64,000 nucleotides of DNA from Gari tellinella (Eukaryota; Mollusca; Bivalvia; Cardiida; Psammobiidae). Shown here one piece after another: positions 10,622 to 22,344 of the stretch. Position 1 is the first letter of the stretch. The number at the start of each line of letters is the position of its first letter. The notes beneath the pieces were generated by a model. The model saw only the letters and a program-made list of their open reading frames with translations. It was not told the DNA's origin and did no database searches. The position numbers and the translations under genes are program-made. The stretch is taken from the NCBI GenBank assembly GCA_922989275.2, contig OV277869.1, positions 40,346,189 to 40,410,188 of the forward strand, in the 5' to 3' direction.

Positions 10622-10845
10622 TTACTGTCAATTTTAATCATCTGCTTTTACCCTCTTACCGCCAAATTATCGTCTGCATTTGCAGTGTCATCCGCAATAT
10701 ATTTGAAGTAAGATTTGGTGCCGTTTTGACTTATGAAATATTGGTACGAGTGTCAACAGTTTGGATACTGATCAGACGCCGCGTCTGATCAGGATACAAA
10801 CTGTTTGTAAAGTCTCCCTTTGGCGCCATTGGAAGAGAACTTAAA
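10622..10845 (+). mobile_element. Family B MITE, decayed ends
   Basis: TTACTGTCAATTTTAATC ... TCGTCTGCATTTGC ... GGATACTGATCAGACGCCG / GCGTCTGATCAGGATAC (core shortened) ... GGCGCCATTGGAAGAGAAC. A decayed second hairpin follows at 10870-10930. Confidence 0.6.
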
Positions 10846-11026
10846 ATTTAAATGTAACCCTTCTACATACCTCGAAGATCCGGATCAGATGTTGAGTAAC
10901 TCGGTGTTTAATCAAACTCTAGACTGTATCAAATGGACAAAATTGTTGTAGCTCACACGCGAAAATATTATAATGATAACTCCCTCTTCCACTCTTATAT
11001 TCAACGAAGATATTAAAACGCAACAC

Positions 11027-11427
11027 TTAGTAAGTTTCTTTCTTGCACACACTCTCAAATTCAGTGTTACACGGTGCCTCATTCCATTTGCCAACCTTTC
11101 AACCTAACATAATTAGGCAATTGTCATTTCCCCAAGAATTGTTCGGCTCACTAAGTTCAAAGTTACTATATTGGGCCAATCTTCCGGTTGTCCTAACTTG
11201 TGGTGAGACAGTGTGTATGTTGTTCAGGCCAAGCCAGATAATGTTAATGGTTCCAATGCGATCTTTTGCCAGCTCGTTGACAAACATAGTTTCAAACTCA
11301 TCTGTAATGTCAGTCAAATTGGCTCCCATCGACTGGCAGTTGGTCTGGCTTTGCTCCCAGTGTATTTGCTGGCTGTCAGCATAGTAACAGTGGTGGTCAT
11401 ACCGAACCCAAGATTCAGGACAAGACC
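11027..11427 (-). pseudogene. C-type lectin-like domain, single terminal exon with one TGA
   Basis: An acceptor (ATCTTTTCAAG) is followed on the minus strand by a complete lectin-like domain: CPESWVRYDHHCYY, WEQSQTNCQSMGANLTDI, ETMFVNEL, IWLGLNNI, a W/F core ending YSNFELSEPNNS, then DNCLIML, GKWNEAPC, FESVC and a TAA stop. All four framework cysteines, WLGL and EPN are present. EPN with a downstream ND is the mannose-type calcium-binding pattern in this family. A TGA at 11099-11101 interrupts it between DNCLIML and GKW, so it is a pseudogene, an allele, or carries an assembly error. It starts in the same splice phase as the lectin exon at 90-288. I found no upstream exon. Confidence 0.75.
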
Positions 11428-11477
11428 CTTGAAAAGATAGTAATAAATTATAAGCCTCTAAAGAAATTTCTCAATCC

Positions 11478-11670
11478 TTTGATGGACCCCTCGCCCTTAT
11501 CCTCGTTGTTCTCGATAATAGGCGTGAAAGTTACTGTAAAACATGCAGCATATGCTATACAAATCTCAGTTTTCCGAGAGAGGCCAAAACATAATCATAC
11601 TCAAGAGGTGTTTCAATGTTTCAACATAACAATCGGGCCTTACATGAGACGCTTCAATAGTTCACAGTAG
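11478..11670 (+). repeat. 200-bp dispersed repeat, copy 1
   Basis: Shared blocks with 11755-11960 and the inverse of 24478-24690: CGTGAAAGTTACTGTAAAAC, ATCTCAGTTTTCC, CTCAAGAGG, GGGCCTTACATGAGACGC. Non-coding. Confidence 0.55.
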
Positions 11671-11754
11671 TACAGGTATGCAAAAAAACAGAAGTTTTGT
11701 CTGGGAACTGCCGAAAGTATGTCAGGATATATGTTTAAAGACATTACTCCAGTC

Positions 11755-11960
11755 CATTAAATACCCCCCTCCCCACTGTTCTCACATTTGTATCTGTAAA
11801 GCATCAGAAAAGTGTGCAAGATATGCCATTACCATCTCAAGTTGTCAAGAGCGGCCCTGCCATACTCACAATAAAGGTTATTTTCAAACCAAATCATCAA
11901 AGATAAGGGATGGGCCTCACATTAGACGCCTCACTGATTCTTTGCTTAGACATTGGTACA
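11755..11960 (+). repeat. 200-bp dispersed repeat, copy 2, with tRNA-like A box
   Basis: Blocks ATCTGTAAAGCATC, CATCTCAAGTTG, GGGCCTCACATTAGACGC, CTGATTCTTTGCTTAGACAT. Just beyond, the minus strand reads CCTAGTGGTTAAAAG, an A-box-like string, so this may be a SINE read from the minus strand. Confidence 0.5.
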
Positions 11961-12012
11961 CTTTTAACCACTAGGCCATTGCAATAAGTATAATTGGTTG
12001 CTTTTTAACGTT

Positions 12013-12140
12013 ATATGACTTGTATTACTATACGAGTCAAACTAATGCATACAGTTGGTACATCCGCGAGCAGTTTCTAGTGTAGGCAAATTTCGGAAAT
12101 GTGATTTAGTATACATTTTGGTAGATGTATGAAAACAATA
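12013..12140 (+). repeat. Direct repeat pair flanking a tRNA-like unit, copy 1
   Basis: ATATGACTTGTATTAC ... GAGTCAAACTAATGCATACA ... TTTCTAGTGTAGGCAAATTT. The second copy is at 12450-12580. Confidence 0.7.
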
Positions 12141-12163
12141 TTGTTATAATTATTATTATTATA

Positions 12164-12240
12164 CAAGATTTATATAGCGCTCTTTTCACACATGGGTAGT
12201 GCGTTCAAAAGCGCTTCACGTGAAATTACATAAATATACC
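12164..12240 (+). repeat. TTTATATAGCGCTC repeat
   Basis: An ATT microsatellite (12145-12163) runs into TTATATAGCGCTCTTTTCAC, GGGTAGTGCG and AAAGCGCTTCACGTG. This looks like a dispersed element end; identity not established. Confidence 0.35.
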
Positions 12241-12357
12241 TACAAAGCGAGAAAAGACAAAATAACTACAATTAGATCTAACATAAACATCAATAAACAT
12301 ACAAAAGACAGCCCCCAAAACAGCGATCACATTACCCCCATCAATCAGCAATACTGT

Positions 12358-12440
12358 CAACAGGATTCGAACCTCTGCCCTCATGTTTCGCAGTACTAAG
12401 ATGCGTACACGTTAATCACAAGACCATTGCACTACATGTG
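12358..12440 (-). repeat. tRNA-like Pol III unit (SINE head)
   Basis: On minus: A box TAGTGCAATGG (12424-12434) and perfect B box GGTTCGAATCC (12363-12373). Spacing is longer than in a tRNA and no acceptor stem forms. It sits between the direct repeats at 12013 and 12450. Confidence 0.5.
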
Positions 12441-12449
12441 AACGGTTAG

Positions 12450-12580
12450 ATATATGACTTGTGTTACTTTTCGAGTCAAATTAATGCGCACAGTTGATAC
12501 ATCCACGAATAATTTCTAGTGTAGGCAAATTTTGGAAATATGATGAATTTAGTATACCGGCTTTTTGGTAGATGTATAAA
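12450..12580 (+). repeat. Direct repeat pair flanking a tRNA-like unit, copy 2
   Basis: ATATGACTTGTGTTAC ... GAGTCAAATTAATGCGCACA ... TTTCTAGTGTAGGCAAATTT, diverged about 10-15 percent from 12013-12140 by eye. Confidence 0.7.
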
Positions 12581-12859
12581 TAAAGAAGACATTAGTTAAA
12601 TTACGTTTGGTTTCAAAGATCGATCTAGCAAGCTCCATATGCAAGTCACTTATACCTCATTATTTATGTTAATTCCAAATGCGCACTTTAGTGTGTTGAT
12701 CCGTTCGGTCAGAGATGCGGTATGTAGATTTTCCCAGCTAAATCCGTAAAATAAAAATGGACTCATCCAGTTTATAGGCAATGTCACATCAACTTGGTAA
12801 AATGGATTACACCTAAATTGAAGCGAACACACTACAGCTCTATTATGAACATTGCAATC

Positions 12860-15174
12860 TGTTTAATCCATGGTTTAATAATGAGTGTGAAATAAGTCGG
12901 CGTGAATTGAAATCAGCTAATAAAATATATAAAAGGTGTAGAACAATGGCCAATAGCATGGTAGTTATAAACAAGCGCCGTATATACCGGAAAGTAAAAC
13001 GACATGCGCAGTCCTCCTTTAAAACGAAACAGAAAGAAAAGTTACATAATTTAGCCAGCTCACACCCGAAAAAGTTCTGGGCCGAAATTCGCAAATTTAA
13101 AAAGAAAAGTACTGTTAATCAGTTGTCCGATGCAGATTTTTACGAGCATTTTAAGCATTTATTTTCTGGTAACAATGTATTTCAAGATTTTGAGGTTGAA
13201 TCTGAACTGATACAAAATAACTTAAATATTAGTGTGGAACAGCTAGATCATAGTTTCAGTTTGGAAGAGGTTGATAAGGCTATTGAATATTTGAAGCCGG
13301 GTAAAAGTGGTGGTGTTGACCAGCTTATACTCGAAATTTTTATTGAGTGTAAACCTGTGTTATTTCCGATACTATGTAAACTATTTAATTACATGTTTGA
13401 TAACGGTATATACCCGGACAGTTGGGCACGGGGTATTATTGTTCCTGTGCCAAAGAAAGGTAATTTGAATGATGTTAACAATTATCGTGCAATAGTTCTG
13501 ACTAGCATTTTCTCTAAACTGTTTTCTATGTTATTGGATATTAGACTGCGTAAGTGAGCAGAGGATAATGACATATTAAGTGACTTTCAATTTGGTTTCC
13601 GACAGCACAAAAGTACCACTGGTTGTGTTTTTGTTTTACAATCTATAATAAACAAAATCATAAATCATGAGAAAAAGAAATTGTACTGTGCATTTATAGA
13701 CTTTAAAAAGGCGTTCGATCTAGTTTATCGTAACGGGGTTTGGTTTAAATTGATAAATTGTGGCATATCTTCAAAAGTTATATCAATGCTACAAGCTATC
13801 TATGAGTCTGTGAAGCTTTGTGTTAGAGCTAACGGTTTACTGTCGGACAATTTTGAAAGCTACATAGGTGTCAAACAGGTGAAGCCACTTTCCCCGATAC
13901 TATTCATTTTCTTTATTAATGACATGTATGCCAACTTACAAAATGATCTAATGGACTCCGTTACTATTGATGAAATACAGTTATATTTATTGTTGTTTGC
14001 TGATGATACAGTACTATTGTCAAATACTAAAGAAGGTTTACAGAATCTGTTGTTTAAATTGTCACAATATTGTACGAAATGGAATGTTCATGTTAATACA
14101 GATAAAACAGTTTTTTATGGTTTTTAAAAGGAACAATTACAGAGAAAAGTTTGATATTCATTTCAATACAGTAAAACTTAAGGTTGTGCAAGAATTTACA
14201 TATTTAGGGATAACAATGTCTGCTAATGGTTAGTTTTATAAAGCACAAAGACTTTAGCAAATCAAGCCAGAAAAGCCCTTTTTCCTTTAAATTCCCTATT
14301 TGAAGTTATTGAGTAAACGTTTCAGAAAAAATAGAATTATTTGAGGCAATGATTTTGCCGATTTTAAACTATGGATCACCAATTTGGGGCTTTCACAAGG
14401 GTCCAGACTTTAAAAGAAATCATTTGAAATTTTTAAAACAAGTTCTTGGTGTAAGACAACAAACACCAAATGCAGCTATATACGGAGAATTAGGAAGATT
14501 CCCATTACACATCTTGCGAAATATTGATATTATTAAATATTGGTACAGAATACTACAGTCACCTGATTCACTTATTTACAAGGTTTATGACATGAGAGAC
14601 GACAATGGCCAGTATATAAATCAGTGGACTCTAGAAGTCAAGCATCTACTTTCTGAAGCAGGGTTTAGTTTTTTATTTGATGCTCAGAACGTGTCAAAAT
14701 TACAGATTGACAATGTAGCTGAAAGAATACGTGATCAGTATCTACAGTACTGGTATTCAAAAATTAGTAATTCATCTAATTTAGATACATATGCTGCAAT
14801 TAAACCAATTTTTAAATTTGAAAAATACCTACATTGCGTTAATAATAATAACAAAGAGTTGCTTTAACTAGGTTAAGATGTTCCGCGCATAGACCTGCCA
14901 TTGAAGAAGGAAGATATAGAAACATTGACAGAATTAATAGAATATGTACTAAATGTAGTGCAGGTGCCATCGAATCCGAGTTTCATTTTATATTAGTATG
15001 TCCATATTATAGAGAAATTAGAAAAACATGTTTCAGCAATTATTATTGTTCTTGGCCTACTATACAGAAATTTAAATCTCTTATGACATCTTCACAGAGG
15101 GGCACATTGATTAAGTTAGCTCGATACGTTTATTTAGCAAACATAAAACGAGAATCATATAATAGCGTAACATA
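12860..15174 (+). pseudogene. Non-LTR retrotransposon, reverse transcriptase remnant (5' truncated)
   Basis: Begins in the linker after the endonuclease (NPWFNNEC) and keeps the reverse transcriptase in order: LKPGKSGGVD, WARGIIVPVPKKG, NNYRAIVLTS, FQFGFRQHKST, motif A (AFIDFKKAFD), a degraded motif B region (VKQVKPLSPILF, where the usual QG is QV) and motif C (FADDT, near 13996). Then comes a thumb-like stretch with PILNYGSPIWG and a C-terminal knuckle RICTKC...ESEFHFILVCPYY. Stops at 13555 (TGA) and 14125 (TAA) and a frameshift near 14110, plus further breaks at 14232-14340, make it inactive. No endonuclease is left. It belongs with APE-type LINEs that carry a CCHC-like C-terminus; I cannot fix the clade. 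Confidence 0.9.
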
Positions 15175-15389
15175 AGTTTCTCCTAGTATTTTGAATGTGC
15201 ATGTTTGATTTTCTTTTATCATGATAGTTTATTTCTTTTGTGTTGTTATTGAACTAGGTAGAATATGTTTGGTTGATTGAGTTGGGTTTTACGGCACCGC
15301 GACACATGAAATGGTCATATGGCGCCGACCTAGGTAGAATAAGAGAATAGTTAACAACAATATGATAATGAAGGTGTTGTCTCCAAGTG

Positions 15390-15635
15390 TTAGCCCTTCC
15401 ACTGCAAAATTTTTCGTGAGCATTTTTACTTCTTCACCATTTCTTGGTCGTCTGCTTAATTTTTGTTGTTTTCAAGATCGTTTCAAAGTAAGATTCAATG
15501 TAGTATGACTTAAAACATATCGATACGTGATTCAAACAGTTTGGATCCTGATGAAACGCCGCGTTACGCGGCGTCTGATCAGTCTCCGAACTGTTTGCAA
15601 ATTTGCTTTTGGCTTCATCGAGAGTGGAAGGGTTA
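15390..15635 (+). mobile_element. Family B MITE, 246 bp
   Basis: TTAGCCCTTCCACTGC to GAGAGTGGAAGGGTTA, with TCGTCTGCTT, the hairpin GGATCCTGATGAAACGCCG / CGGCGTCTGATCAGTCTCC with core CGTTACGCG, and TTGCAAATTTGC. Confidence 0.8.
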
Positions 15636-15934
15636 TTGCTTTTATAATTGTATATAACTGGTGAAAGCGTTAATTACCTGTATAAAAAGGTCCACCAAGT
15701 TTGAAATAAGCATACATTTTCAGTAATGACAGGAAATTGTCACTGCTTATATCCCTTGGGTACGATATAAAACTTGAAACTTAATAATTTGGTTAAACGC
15801 TTATTTTTACAAACTATGTATTCAATGGCGTTGTACATCGAGATAGAATCAAAGCAGTTAAAAGATAATGAAAATAATTATAAAATAAAAAGTAAAACAT
15901 AAATAAAATGATGATCATAATAAGAGAAGATATA

Positions 15935-16480
15935 ATATGTCATGCAGCGCCAACGAATGACGAGGGATGATGAGATGAGATTGTGATGATTTCAGGATTA
16001 ATATTTCATGGGGATGGTTGCAGGAAGATGATTTCAGGACGATGATTTTGGCCAATCCCGTTTGCTGCAAAACAACGCATTGGACCAAAACAGGATGGTT
16101 GTGTTTGGACGATGATTGCGATCAATCTCATTTGCTACGAAAGAGCGAATTGGGTCAAACACACTGAGGAAATATCTGAGCTGGGGTATTTCGGCACTTC
16201 AACACCAACAGGTCATATAGCGCCTATGAATTGCGATGGACGATGAGAGGAAAAGAAAATAATTCAGGAAAATGATTCAGGAAAACGATTTCAGGAAGAT
16301 AATTTTTGGACGATGATCTTGGTCAATCTCATTCGCTGTTTTAGCAGCATACGAGATCCAACCCACCGTGGAGAATTATTTGCGCTGTGTTCGTCGATAC
16401 TGCGACATTGACAGGTCATATAGCGCCGAGGAATGATAAGGGACGATGCGATGAAATGTTGATTATTTCAGAATGATGAT
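15935..16480 (+). repeat. Degenerate tandem repeat, unit about 230 bp
   Basis: Three diverged units sharing GGTCATATAGCGCC, GGACGATGAGATG, GATTTCAGGAAGATGAT and CAATCTCATTTGCT. A related fragment, ATGGTCATATGGCGCC, lies at 15312. Non-coding. Confidence 0.55.
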
Positions 16481-16489
16481 TTCCCAATA

Positions 16490-16760
16490 TGCAGTTCTTT
16501 CCCTTGTAACTCTATTGTTGAAATTGCTATATCCATTCACAATAGGAAATACTATTTATTATGTCCACTGTGGCTACTCCGCGGTTATCTCCCTTGTTAC
16601 ATGTACACCATTCTACAAAGGTTCTATTGCGTGAGCTGATATAAAGGTGATACTTTACAATAGGAATCATTCATTTGTTTTCTACCTTGTTACATGTTCT
16701 CCGTGTATAAGGGAGTTCTTCTGCGTGAGTTGGTTGCCCACTCCTTTATACAGATATATA
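16490..16760 (+). repeat. Degenerate direct repeats around CTTGTTACATG
   Basis: CCCTTGTTACATGTACACC ... TTCTATTGCGTGAG and ACCTTGTTACATGTTCTCC ... TTCTTCTGCGTGAG are about 85 bases apart, with a weaker third unit before them. Confidence 0.45.
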
Positions 16761-16849
16761 TCATAGGTGGTAAACGCTTTCTCATAATAGACTACAATGA
16801 TGTATAAACTGATACAAACTTAGAATGTATTGATCAGTTAAACTACATG

Positions 16850-17005
16850 TTAATTTGCATATTCAATTATTTATTTGTAATGTTATACTCTTCTTACTGC
16901 TATGAAATATGTACCGCTTATGTATTCACTTTGTTTATGGCGATAAACATGCACAGCATGTTGGAGCTGAAAATAAAAACTGAAACTGAAACTGCTAAAA
17001 ACGTT
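16850..17005 (+). repeat. Probable LINE 3' end with ACTGAA tail
   Basis: Unique AT-rich stretch ending GGAGCTGAAAATAAAAACTG followed by repeats of AAACTG. The AATAAA-like signal plus a short tandem tail is typical of truncated non-LTR elements. Confidence 0.4.
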
Positions 17006-17100
17006 ATGTCCATTGCAAATAAAGGTTGAAACCAGTCAAAACGTTTAACATCACATTCTCCTTGTTTTAACTCGCTGAGCACTAGCGACGAGTACATGAA

Positions 17101-17445
17101 TAAATTGCTCCCTCCCTTCAACGACCCTCCCCAGAACGACTCCCTCCTGAAAACGACCATTGTCACTGTTTGAAAAACAACACAATTATATCTTCAGCTT
17201 TCACGGCTGCAATATCGTCGGCTTAAAGTTGTCGTTTGCTGGTTTCATCAATTTTGCATATTGGACATTTTGATAGAAAAAGTATTATGAAGAGTGACAA
17301 ACAGTTTTAATACAAATCAGACGCCGCGTAACGGCAAATATGCAAATATAAATCAATTTATCTCCCTATAACAACTCCCTCCGATCAACGAACACATTGT
17401 TTGTGTCCCATTGGATGTCGTTGTATATAGAGAGGGAGCATTGTA
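17101..17445 (-). mobile_element. Family C MITE, inverted, partly decayed
   Basis: TTGCTCCCTCCC at the left, GAGAGGGAGCATTGTA at the right, with AACGACTCCCTCC blocks, CTGCAATATCGTCGGCTTA and the half hairpin AATCAGACGCCGCGTAACG. Confidence 0.7.
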
Positions 17446-17834
17446 CTTGTTTTTTTACAAAAGGTGTATTTATAAAGGGTACACTTGTCCTATGCAAACA
17501 GGGTACATGTGTGCACTGTTTGTATTTTATTCCATATATTTGTTTGTTTTTCAAAACAACCCTTTAATAATCGAAAATAGAATAATCATTTAATTGAAAA
17601 CTGGAATCGTCCATTTGAAGTTTCAGGGGTGGATGTGTAAATTCTAGTCTTTGTAATCTATCTTTGAAACAATCGTCTTCAAACATGATTTAAATTCAAT
17701 CTATACGATATTATAGATGGTTACTATCAATATTTACTTTATGCTAAACTGTTACATGTAGGGACAACAGACATAAACGCTGTCTAATATGAATATGCTG
17801 TGTTTTCAAAAAGCGTCAATAGGAGAAAAATCTT

Positions 17835-17996
17835 AGGGTATAACTTTCACTTTATAAGAAAAGACTGCAGAATTATGTACGACCAATCCAATAAAAACAG
17901 TGCGCACTCTGTTCAGACAGCTCCTTTAGGAGCTGTCTGATCAGGATGTGCACTGTTTTCAAAAAGCGTCAATAGCAGAAGAATCTTAGGGGTTAA
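17835..17996 (+). mobile_element. Family F MITE (variant hairpin), left end lost
   Basis: Hairpin ACAGTGCGCACTCTGTTCAG, then AGCTCCT/AGGAGCT, then CTGATCAGGATGTGCACTGT; right end CAAAAAGCGTCAATAGCAG ... GGGGTTAA. A second right-end copy (17795-17842) lies directly upstream. Confidence 0.65.
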
Positions 17997-17999
17997 CAA

Positions 18000-18780
18000 T
18001 ACATGTACTTTTAGTGTATGAGTTTTTGCCAAATTTCACGTACTTTTAGGTGTCTAGTTGGCCTTGGTGTTAATACAAATTGACATGCCGTCCATCAACA
18101 GTTCACATTAACCCACGACTCAACTGTTTTAATCTGATTTACAAGTCCCAATGTTAAAGTTACTTAGTAAAAGTTGATGGAAATCAATGGAAACACGGTT
18201 AATTTCTAACTCGCAAGGGGAAAGCTCAAGACCTAACACAAGTACTTCTTAGGTACAAGTAAAAACAACAAACTGTATGTCACTCAGATTAAAACAAAAA
18301 CGTCAACATTTTAAATTTTGTTTTGAAGACCTCCTTCTACCACGACTCTTTTTTTTACTTTTTTTGCAATGTCGCCTTTTGGCGCCGTTAGCAGAGAAAT
18401 AGTTAAAGATTAAGATCCAATTTTGGACCAAAAATCTTGCCATAAAAGAAGACAATTAATTGATAGCTAATATCAGTTTTTTTATCTTAAAATAAAGATA
18501 TCAGGGAAATAACAAGGTGTTTAATTATTGTCAGCCGTTGTAGTGAAATAAACAGAAAATTGCCATTGTATCAGTGCATAATATTTTTAATATTGTTTAT
18601 GCTATGTATAATTTTTATTCAAGTCTCATTATGGAAACAACATACATACAATTACATAATAACTATACAAACAAGTGAATGTTCAATGTCATTCAGTTAC
18701 GAATTATTAGAGACTATCATAGTGCTATCAAAATAAACACATTCTAGGTAATATACGTTATTCTTTCCCAATTAAAAACC
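18000..18780. other. No recognisable gene
   Basis: AT-rich stretch. A hairpin-related decayed piece begins near 18780 (GGTGTCTGATCAAGTCC) and again at 18840-18905 (GTAGCCAGATCAGACACC). Confidence 0.5.
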
Positions 18781-19137
18781 CGGTGTCTGATCAAGTCCAA
18801 ACTAATTGCCACTTAGATAAAAATGTCGACAAATTCCTTTATCTGAGTGGCTAACAGTTTGTAGCCAGATCAGACACCATGTTTCCAGCGTCTGACCTGA
18901 AATTCACGGATTGCAACAGAAACGTTAGTGTAGTACAAACGCACGTGCGTAAAGTAGAGAATTAGAGGATAACTTTATAGTAATAGTAAATGTATAGTTA
19001 TAAATTATTATTTTTGGTGTAAAATCGAAATTAATTTTCAGCGAGGCCACGAGTGAAAAATATAACAGTCTGATGTTCACGAATGAATTAAATTTAGATT
19101 TTTTTATACAGAACAAAATTAGTTTTTACTTATACAG

Positions 19138-19229
19138 TACAGAAGACGTTCATCTTTCAAAATGAACGCGTCTACGCTTTAACAATGATTTTGGTTGCAA
19201 ACAATTTGTAGCCAGATCAGACGCCAGGT
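19138..19229 (+). mobile_element. Family A MITE, left-half fragment
   Basis: TACAGAAGACGTTC, AATGAACGCGTCTACGCTT and AGCCAGATCAGACGCCAGGT, broken in the hairpin centre. The following 19240-19480 holds CCGGGAGGACAATTTTC / GGAAAATGATCCGG-type dispersed repeat sequence. Confidence 0.6.
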
Positions 19230-19485
19230 AAAATTGTCATTGAGTCTTAGTTCGTCAACGAAATATGTCCCCCATGCGTACATGTAGAAAAATAACCCGG
19301 GAGGACAATTTTCTACGTCGGAAAATGATCCGGGGACACAATTCTGAGGGGGACACTTATCGTCATTGTACCGGCAATATCTGTAAGTTCAACATTTAAA
19401 AAGAAGTGGTATCGATATTCTCTCAATTACCCCCTGACATATCAGATGGACAATTCCAGTTTTCAATTAAGAATGGTCCAATTTT

Positions 19486-19553
19486 AACCCTGATCAGGAT
19501 CCAAACTGTTTGCAAACGCGCCTTTAAGCGTCATTGAGAGCGAAATGATTTAA
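19486..19553 (+). mobile_element. Family B MITE, right-half fragment
   Basis: CCCTGATCAGGATCCAAAC, TGTTTGCAAACGCGCC, GCGTCATTGAGAGCGAAAT. Confidence 0.65.
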
Positions 19554-20478
19554 TATAAAGAATTGAATTAAATGATATACTGCATATATTGCAGAAATGG
19601 TAAATAGTTCAGGTTTTTAGGATCTCCGTGATAGGGCCAGAAGCTCTCCAATGATTGCATAGATCACGTTTTCTCCTCCGTGACAGGTTCACTGTTCATA
19701 GATGACAAGTTTACTCATCGTTAGGGTTAAATACTGTTACATGCCTTTTACAATATTCTCTCAATAACGTTGTAGAGACATTCTGCTATATGTCAAACAA
19801 TATTTCCTTTAACACATAAGGTTTAAAGGTAATCAATAGTGATTTCTTTCTTTAATGTCGTTTTTTAATAAAACATCTGGTCGTCTGCATTTTAATGTGT
19901 TAATTAAGTACTTCTTTTAAGTTCCACGCACAGGTAAAATTTATATTTAAGCAAACAGTTCGGATACTGATCAGACGCTGAGTTACTCGGTGTATGGTCA
20001 TGATCTATTTTAAAAGAAACAAACAAAACAAACCAACCACGGTCAAGTGCAACAGAACAAGGGGAAATAAAAAACACGACTAATTTTTCAGGCTGTAATG
20101 GATCTGTCATTGCTCTGAAATCTTTGTGGGGTAATGTAATTGTTCACCAATTAGTTTCGAAATTCAAACAAAAACCAATTCTATTGTTTAAATGAGTTGT
20201 ATAACTCTTTAATGATTTTTTTAAAAAAAAAAAACAGTACTACATGTACTTACAATGTATGTTAAAGGATTAATTCATGTAATAGGCTTATGTTTTTCTG
20301 TTGTGTTTTTTTTTCTTCAAAATCGGTTGAGACATTTTCTATCTATGTTTACGAGTTTGGTGCTTTGTATCAGATTGTCACATAATCATTTGTTTGGGGT
20401 ATCAATATATTCATGATTGTATTGGCAGTGTGGCTATTCTGGTCATGCTGTTGTAAAAGATCACATGTGAAGTATTTG

Positions 20479-20585
20479 TACAATGGAGAAAACTTTATTC
20501 TTTCCAATAAACGCGTTAATGATCAAACTATATTTTTCCATCGCAAACAGTTTGAAGACTGGTCAGATTATATTACATGTAACCC
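20479..20585 (+). mobile_element. Family A MITE, left-half fragment
   Basis: TACAATGGAGAAAACTTTAT, CCAATAAACGCGTTAATG, CATCGCAAACAGTTTGAAGA. Another left-end piece (TACAGCGGAGAAGACG) starts at 20807. Confidence 0.6.
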
Positions 20586-21149
20586 CATCACTGCCTTACC
20601 CGAGAACAATGGTTATTTGCTCTACTAATCAGTATTTGATACTGATTTGACGCCGCATTACGCAATCTTAAACATGTATTTCCTAAGTAAAAATACCTAA
20701 ATTTTAAGTTCGATACCTACATTGTATGTAAAAGGAAGCAGCCGACAGTTCAAAACGTCTGGCGCACTGACGTCACATCCTCGAGGCACACGTGTGCATC
20801 GGCATTTACAGCGGAGAAGACGTTATTCCCAACTATTATTTTTAACGTAACCCGATGTTTGCCATTGAGATAAACGTACATAGATCTAGTCAGAATTGTC
20901 AAATTAGGTTACGCGGCTTGTGCGGTGTCTGATTAGGATCCAAACTGTTTGATACTGCGTCTGATCAGGATCAAAACGGTTTGACAATGTCGACTGTAGG
21001 CGCATCTGACGGTGAAAATACCATGGCATTTTGATCTATATAGACCAAGGTATCTTGACCTATATATATATATATATCACTTGATAACTTATTTATTGTG
21101 AGTTATTTCTTAAGATAACAATTATGGGTTTAAGTGTTTGGTGGTTTAA

Positions 21150-21397
21150 AGACGCTACTCTTTCCCGTATAAACGCAAACGCAACCACAAATGCAATATA
21201 ATGTAGAAAAAACAAGAGTTTGACAACTTTGACTTATCCTTTTAATCTGAATGGCACACAGTTTGGAGCCTGGTCAGACGCCGGGTTATCCGGGATCCGA
21301 CCAAGATCCAAACTGTTTAAAATGGAAATAATAGTTTCAGAGTAAACGCGTTCTTTATGTTCCTTCATTGGAAAAGAATAACGTCTTCTCCATTGGA
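21150..21397 (-). mobile_element. Family A MITE, inverted
   Basis: CTACTCTTTCCCGTATAAAC at the left; AAAGAATAACGTCTTCTCC at the right. Hairpin GGAGCCTGGTCAGACGCC / GGATCCGACCAAGATCC. Confidence 0.7.
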
Positions 21398-21568
21398 CCC
21401 CTTATACTGCAACGATGCCCCCTGCTAAAAGCAGTAGTATGAATTGTCTGGTTTATTCAATCCAAGACATTTGCCTTTTTAAGTGATACATTGTAAAAGG
21501 TTGACAACCGTCAAACAGTTTGAATCCAAATCAGACACCAGGATAAGTAACATCATGTGCAAATTAGC

Positions 21569-21812
21569 TTAACCCTTTTACTGTCGATTTTTCGTGAAAT
21601 TTTTACCCCTTCACTGTTTCATCGCCGACCGTTGCAATATTAGTGTCTGAAATACCATTTCAAGTAAGATTTAAGGCAGTATTACTCACGTTATTTCAAA
21701 ACAAGTGGCAAACAGTTTTGATCCTGATCAGGCACCGCGTTTCGCGTGTCTGGTCAGGATAAAAACTGTTTGCAAATTCGCTTTTTGACGTCATTGAGAG
21801 TGAAATGGTTAA
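21569..21812 (+). mobile_element. Family B MITE with TTAA at both ends
   Basis: TTAA|CCCTTTTACTGTCG to GAGAGTGAAATGG|TTAA. Hairpin GATCCTGATCAGGCACCGCG / CGTGTCTGGTCAGGATAA. TTAA target duplication with CCCTT termini is the pattern of piggyBac-type non-autonomous elements. Confidence 0.8.
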
Positions 21813-22035
21813 CACACACAGTTGCAATTGTAAAGAACGGGTGTTTCTCTCTGCTATTGTATTTTATTCACGTGGCAACAGTCGTAAATAATAATTTCAC
21901 AGTAATTGCTATAAAGATAAAGGAGAATACTTCATTTTGCCTGTAGTGAATCCTGGAGTAAATGGCTAATTATGGCTGCCAATGCGCCTCGTAAACTAAC
22001 TAAAATATCGTAGGACATCGACATGGGTTGTCAGA

Positions 22036-22260
22036 TACAGTGGAGCAGATCTCATTATTCCCCGTACAAACGCAAACGAAACGCAAGCGCATTGCAATGA
22101 AATGTTGAAAAAAGATTTTTAAAAAAAAAATAAAAAATACATTAACATGTACTCATGATTCATTTACATGTAAATATTACTGGCAAACTATTTGATGCCT
22201 GATCAGACCCGGATTACCCGGCGTCTGATCTGGCTCCGAACTGTTTGCAAAGGAAATAAT
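22036..22260 (-). mobile_element. Family A MITE, inverted, with duplicated end
   Basis: TACAGTGGAGCAGATCTC, ACGCAAACGAAACGCAAGCG, hairpin GATGCCTGATCAGACCC / GGCGTCTGATCTGGCTCC. The first about 50 bases, with some host sequence (GGTTGTCAGATACAGTGGAG), recur at 22285-22345. Confidence 0.7.
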
Positions 22261-22344
22261 TAGGACATCTACATTGTCAATGGGGTTGTCAGATACAGTG
22301 GAGCAGATCCATTATTCCCCGTACAAATAAAGTTACAAACACAA

